This document shows positions 62,618 to 64,000 of a stretch of DNA of 64,000 bases, in pieces (position 1 is the stretch's first letter; each line of letters starts with the position of its first letter). The DNA comes from Oceanobacter mangrovi. Its GTDB lineage: Bacteria; Pseudomonadota; Gammaproteobacteria; Pseudomonadales; Oceanobacteraceae. The notes under the pieces are model-generated. The model was given only the letters and a program-made list of their open reading frames with translations, did no database searches and had not been told where the DNA came from. The position numbers and the translations under genes are program-made. The stretch lies in assembly GCF_019740315.1 (NCBI RefSeq), contig NZ_JAHXZR010000002.1, positions 126,001 to 190,000 of the forward strand, written 5' to 3'.

Positions 62618-63829
62618 TCAGACGGCCTTGAAAATCAGGGTGGCGTTGGTGCCACCAAAACCGAAGCTGTTGGACATCACAGTCTTCAGTTCAGCATCGC
62701 GGTTTTCACGCACGATCGGGTAACCATTGGCGCCTTCATCCAGTTCACTGATGTTGGCGCTGCCAGTGATGAAGCCGTTTTGCATCATCAGCAGACAGTA
62801 GATGGCTTCCTGCACGCCAGCGGCACCCAGAGAGTGACCGGACAGTGATTTGGTAGAGCTGATTGGTGGTACCTTGTCACCAAAGGCCAGGCCAACGGCT
62901 TTCAGCTCGGTGATGTCACCGGCTGGAGTCGAGGTGCCGTGGGTGTTCAGGTAGTCGATTTCCGGGTTGCCAGCTTCGGCCAGTGCCATCTGCATGCAAC
63001 GCACCGCGCCTTCACCGGATGGTGCAACCATGTCGGCACCGTCGGAGGTTGCTGCGTAACCGATCAGTTCGCCGTAGATTTTGGCACCACGAGCAACCGC
63101 GTGTTCGTATTCTTCCAGTACCACCATTGCACCACCGCCAGCGATGACGAAACCGTCACGGTTGGCATCGTATGCGCGGGAAGCCGTCGCCGGGTTGTCG
63201 TTGTACTTGGTGGACAGTGCGCCCATGGCATCGAACTGCATGGACAGTGCCCAGTGCTCTTCTTCACCACCACCAGCGAATACGATGTCCTGCTTGCCCC
63301 ACTGGATCAGTTCGGCACCGTGGCCGATACAGTGCGCAGAGGAAGCACAGGCGGAAGTCATTGAGTAGTTAACGCCCTTGATACTGAACGGCGTTGCCAG
63401 GTTGGCTGAGGTGGTGGAGCCCATGGTACGGGTTACACGGTATGGGCCAACGCGCTTGACGCCTTTCTCGCGCAGGATGTCAACAGATTCAACGATGTCG
63501 CTGGTAGAAGCACCACCGGAACCGGTGATGATACCGGTACGTGGGTTGCTGACCATGTCTTCGGTCAGGCCGGAGTCAGCAATGGCTTCTTTCATGGACA
63601 GGTAAGCGTAACCAGCAGAGGCGCCCATGAAGCGCTTCAGTTTGCGGTCGATATGTTCTTCCAGGTCGATGTTTGGACGACCAGCCACATGGCTACGCAT
63701 GCCGATTTCAGCATACTCAGGAATGAATTGAATACCGGAGCGCTGTTCACGCAATGAGGCAAGTACTTCTTCCTTATTGTTTCCCAGGCAACCAACAATC
63801 CCTATACCTGTAACCACCACTCGACGCAT
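62618..63829 (-). CDS. fabB: 3-oxoacyl-[acyl-carrier-protein] synthase I, FabB
   Basis: A 403-residue condensing enzyme that elongates acyl-ACP with malonyl-ACP and is needed for unsaturated fatty acids. The catalytic triad is present: Cys161 in [11 protein letters not shown], His297 in [11 protein letters not shown] and His332 in [11 protein letters not shown]. FabB-type features include the start [20 protein letters not shown] and the end [15 protein letters not shown]. The length fits FabB better than FabF. fabA, its usual partner, would have to lie elsewhere, because the 171 bases upstream in this window hold no fabA end on the same strand. Confidence 0.95.
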   Translation of the reverse strand: MRRVVVTGIGIVGCLGNNKEEVLASLREQRSGIQFIPEYAEIGMRSHVAGRPNIDLEEHIDRKLKRFMGASAGYAYLSMKEAIADSGLTEDMVSNPRTGIITGSGGASTSDIVESVDILREKGVKRVGPYRVTRTMGSTTSANLATPFSIKGVNYSMTSACASSAHCIGHGAELIQWGKQDIVFAGGGEEEHWALSMQFDAMGALSTKYNDNPATASRAYDANRDGFVIAGGGAMVVLEEYEHAVARGAKIYGELIGYAATSDGADMVAPSGEGAVRCMQMALAEAGNPEIDYLNTHGTSTPAGDITELKAVGLAFGDKVPPISSTKSLSGHSLGAAGVQEAIYCLLMMQNGFITGSANISELDEGANGYPIVRENRDAELKTVMSNSFGFGGTNATLIFKAV

Positions 63830-63979
63830 AACTAGATCTCTGAACTGTTTTTTAAATTGGAATTCAACGGTGAATCATACGACCAGCGCATTGAATTAAT
63901 GTTTCAAAGAGAAGTAATGGAGCCTTGAATTGGCCCAAACCCCCTAAAATTGCGCTCCACTATATAGCAGACGGCAAAA

Positions 63980-64000
63980 ATGGATAAAGAAAAATATTCT
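63980..64000 (+). CDS. Possible start of a gene running off the right edge
   Basis: ATG 63980 opens a frame (MDKEKYS) continuing past the window. TATATA at 63961 and TTGAAT at 63925 could be promoter elements divergent from fabB. Only seven codons are visible, so identity is unknown and the call is weak. Confidence 0.2.

Overview
The window reads as chromosomal DNA of a marine-type gammaproteobacterium, most likely of the Oceanospirillales/Oceanospirillaceae group. This is inferred from gene content and was not tested by any search: sigma-54-type promoters in front of a flagellar rod/hook cluster, a recC-recB-recD set, FabB, TrhO, a Pho-box-controlled Na/Pi transporter, and a single-chain acetyl-CoA carboxylase.

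Layout. 1-2307: the end of a small exported protein, translationally overlapping a methyl-accepting chemotaxis protein. 2308-7300: a decayed chromosomal integron. Eight short cassette-type genes, all on the minus strand, are separated by recognisable attC folds. To their right lies an attI-like junction, then a LexA box, then the N-terminal remnant of an integron integrase (stop codon, then truncation) on the plus strand. One cassette gene carries an in-frame stop. 7300-7700: palindromic repeats and ten perfect copies of a 7-base repeat. 7683-34698: the flagellar cluster flgBCDE, flgFGHI, flgJKL on the plus strand. It is split into three blocks, each preceded by a canonical -24/-12 (sigma-54) promoter. 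FlgE (1200 aa) and FlgK (993 aa) are far larger than their enterobacterial counterparts.

Two insertions split the flagellar cluster. Between flgE and flgF sit a GNAT acetyltransferase gene and palindrome-rich repeats. Between flgI and flgJ lies about 11 kb of accessory DNA: a carboxymuconolactone decarboxylase-like gene, a polymorphic toxin with a beta-propeller-like presumed immunity gene, two headless RHS fragments each carrying a different toxin tip with its own AT-rich immunity candidate, a transposase remnant, and a secreted protein of unknown function. The two RHS cores are near-identical over about 0.95 kb. This looks like an archive of displaced RHS tips.

34699-42938: mostly housekeeping genes. 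They are a Na/Pi cotransporter with a triple Pho box, a MoxR ATPase plus a CoxE-type VWA protein, TrhO, an acyl-CoA thioesterase, a possible 2H phosphoesterase, and a CarF/PEDS1-type lipid desaturase, which is unusual in this setting. 43107-55635: recC, recB and recD with 4-base start/stop overlaps, followed by a large DUF748/AsmA-like protein. 55722-63829 (minus strand): a VWA lipoprotein with an Asp/Ser-rich linker, the 1626-aa fused acetyl-CoA carboxylase (CT-alpha, CT-beta, biotin carboxylase, BCCP), and FabB. The last two serve fatty acid synthesis.

No tRNA, rRNA or CRISPR array was recognised.
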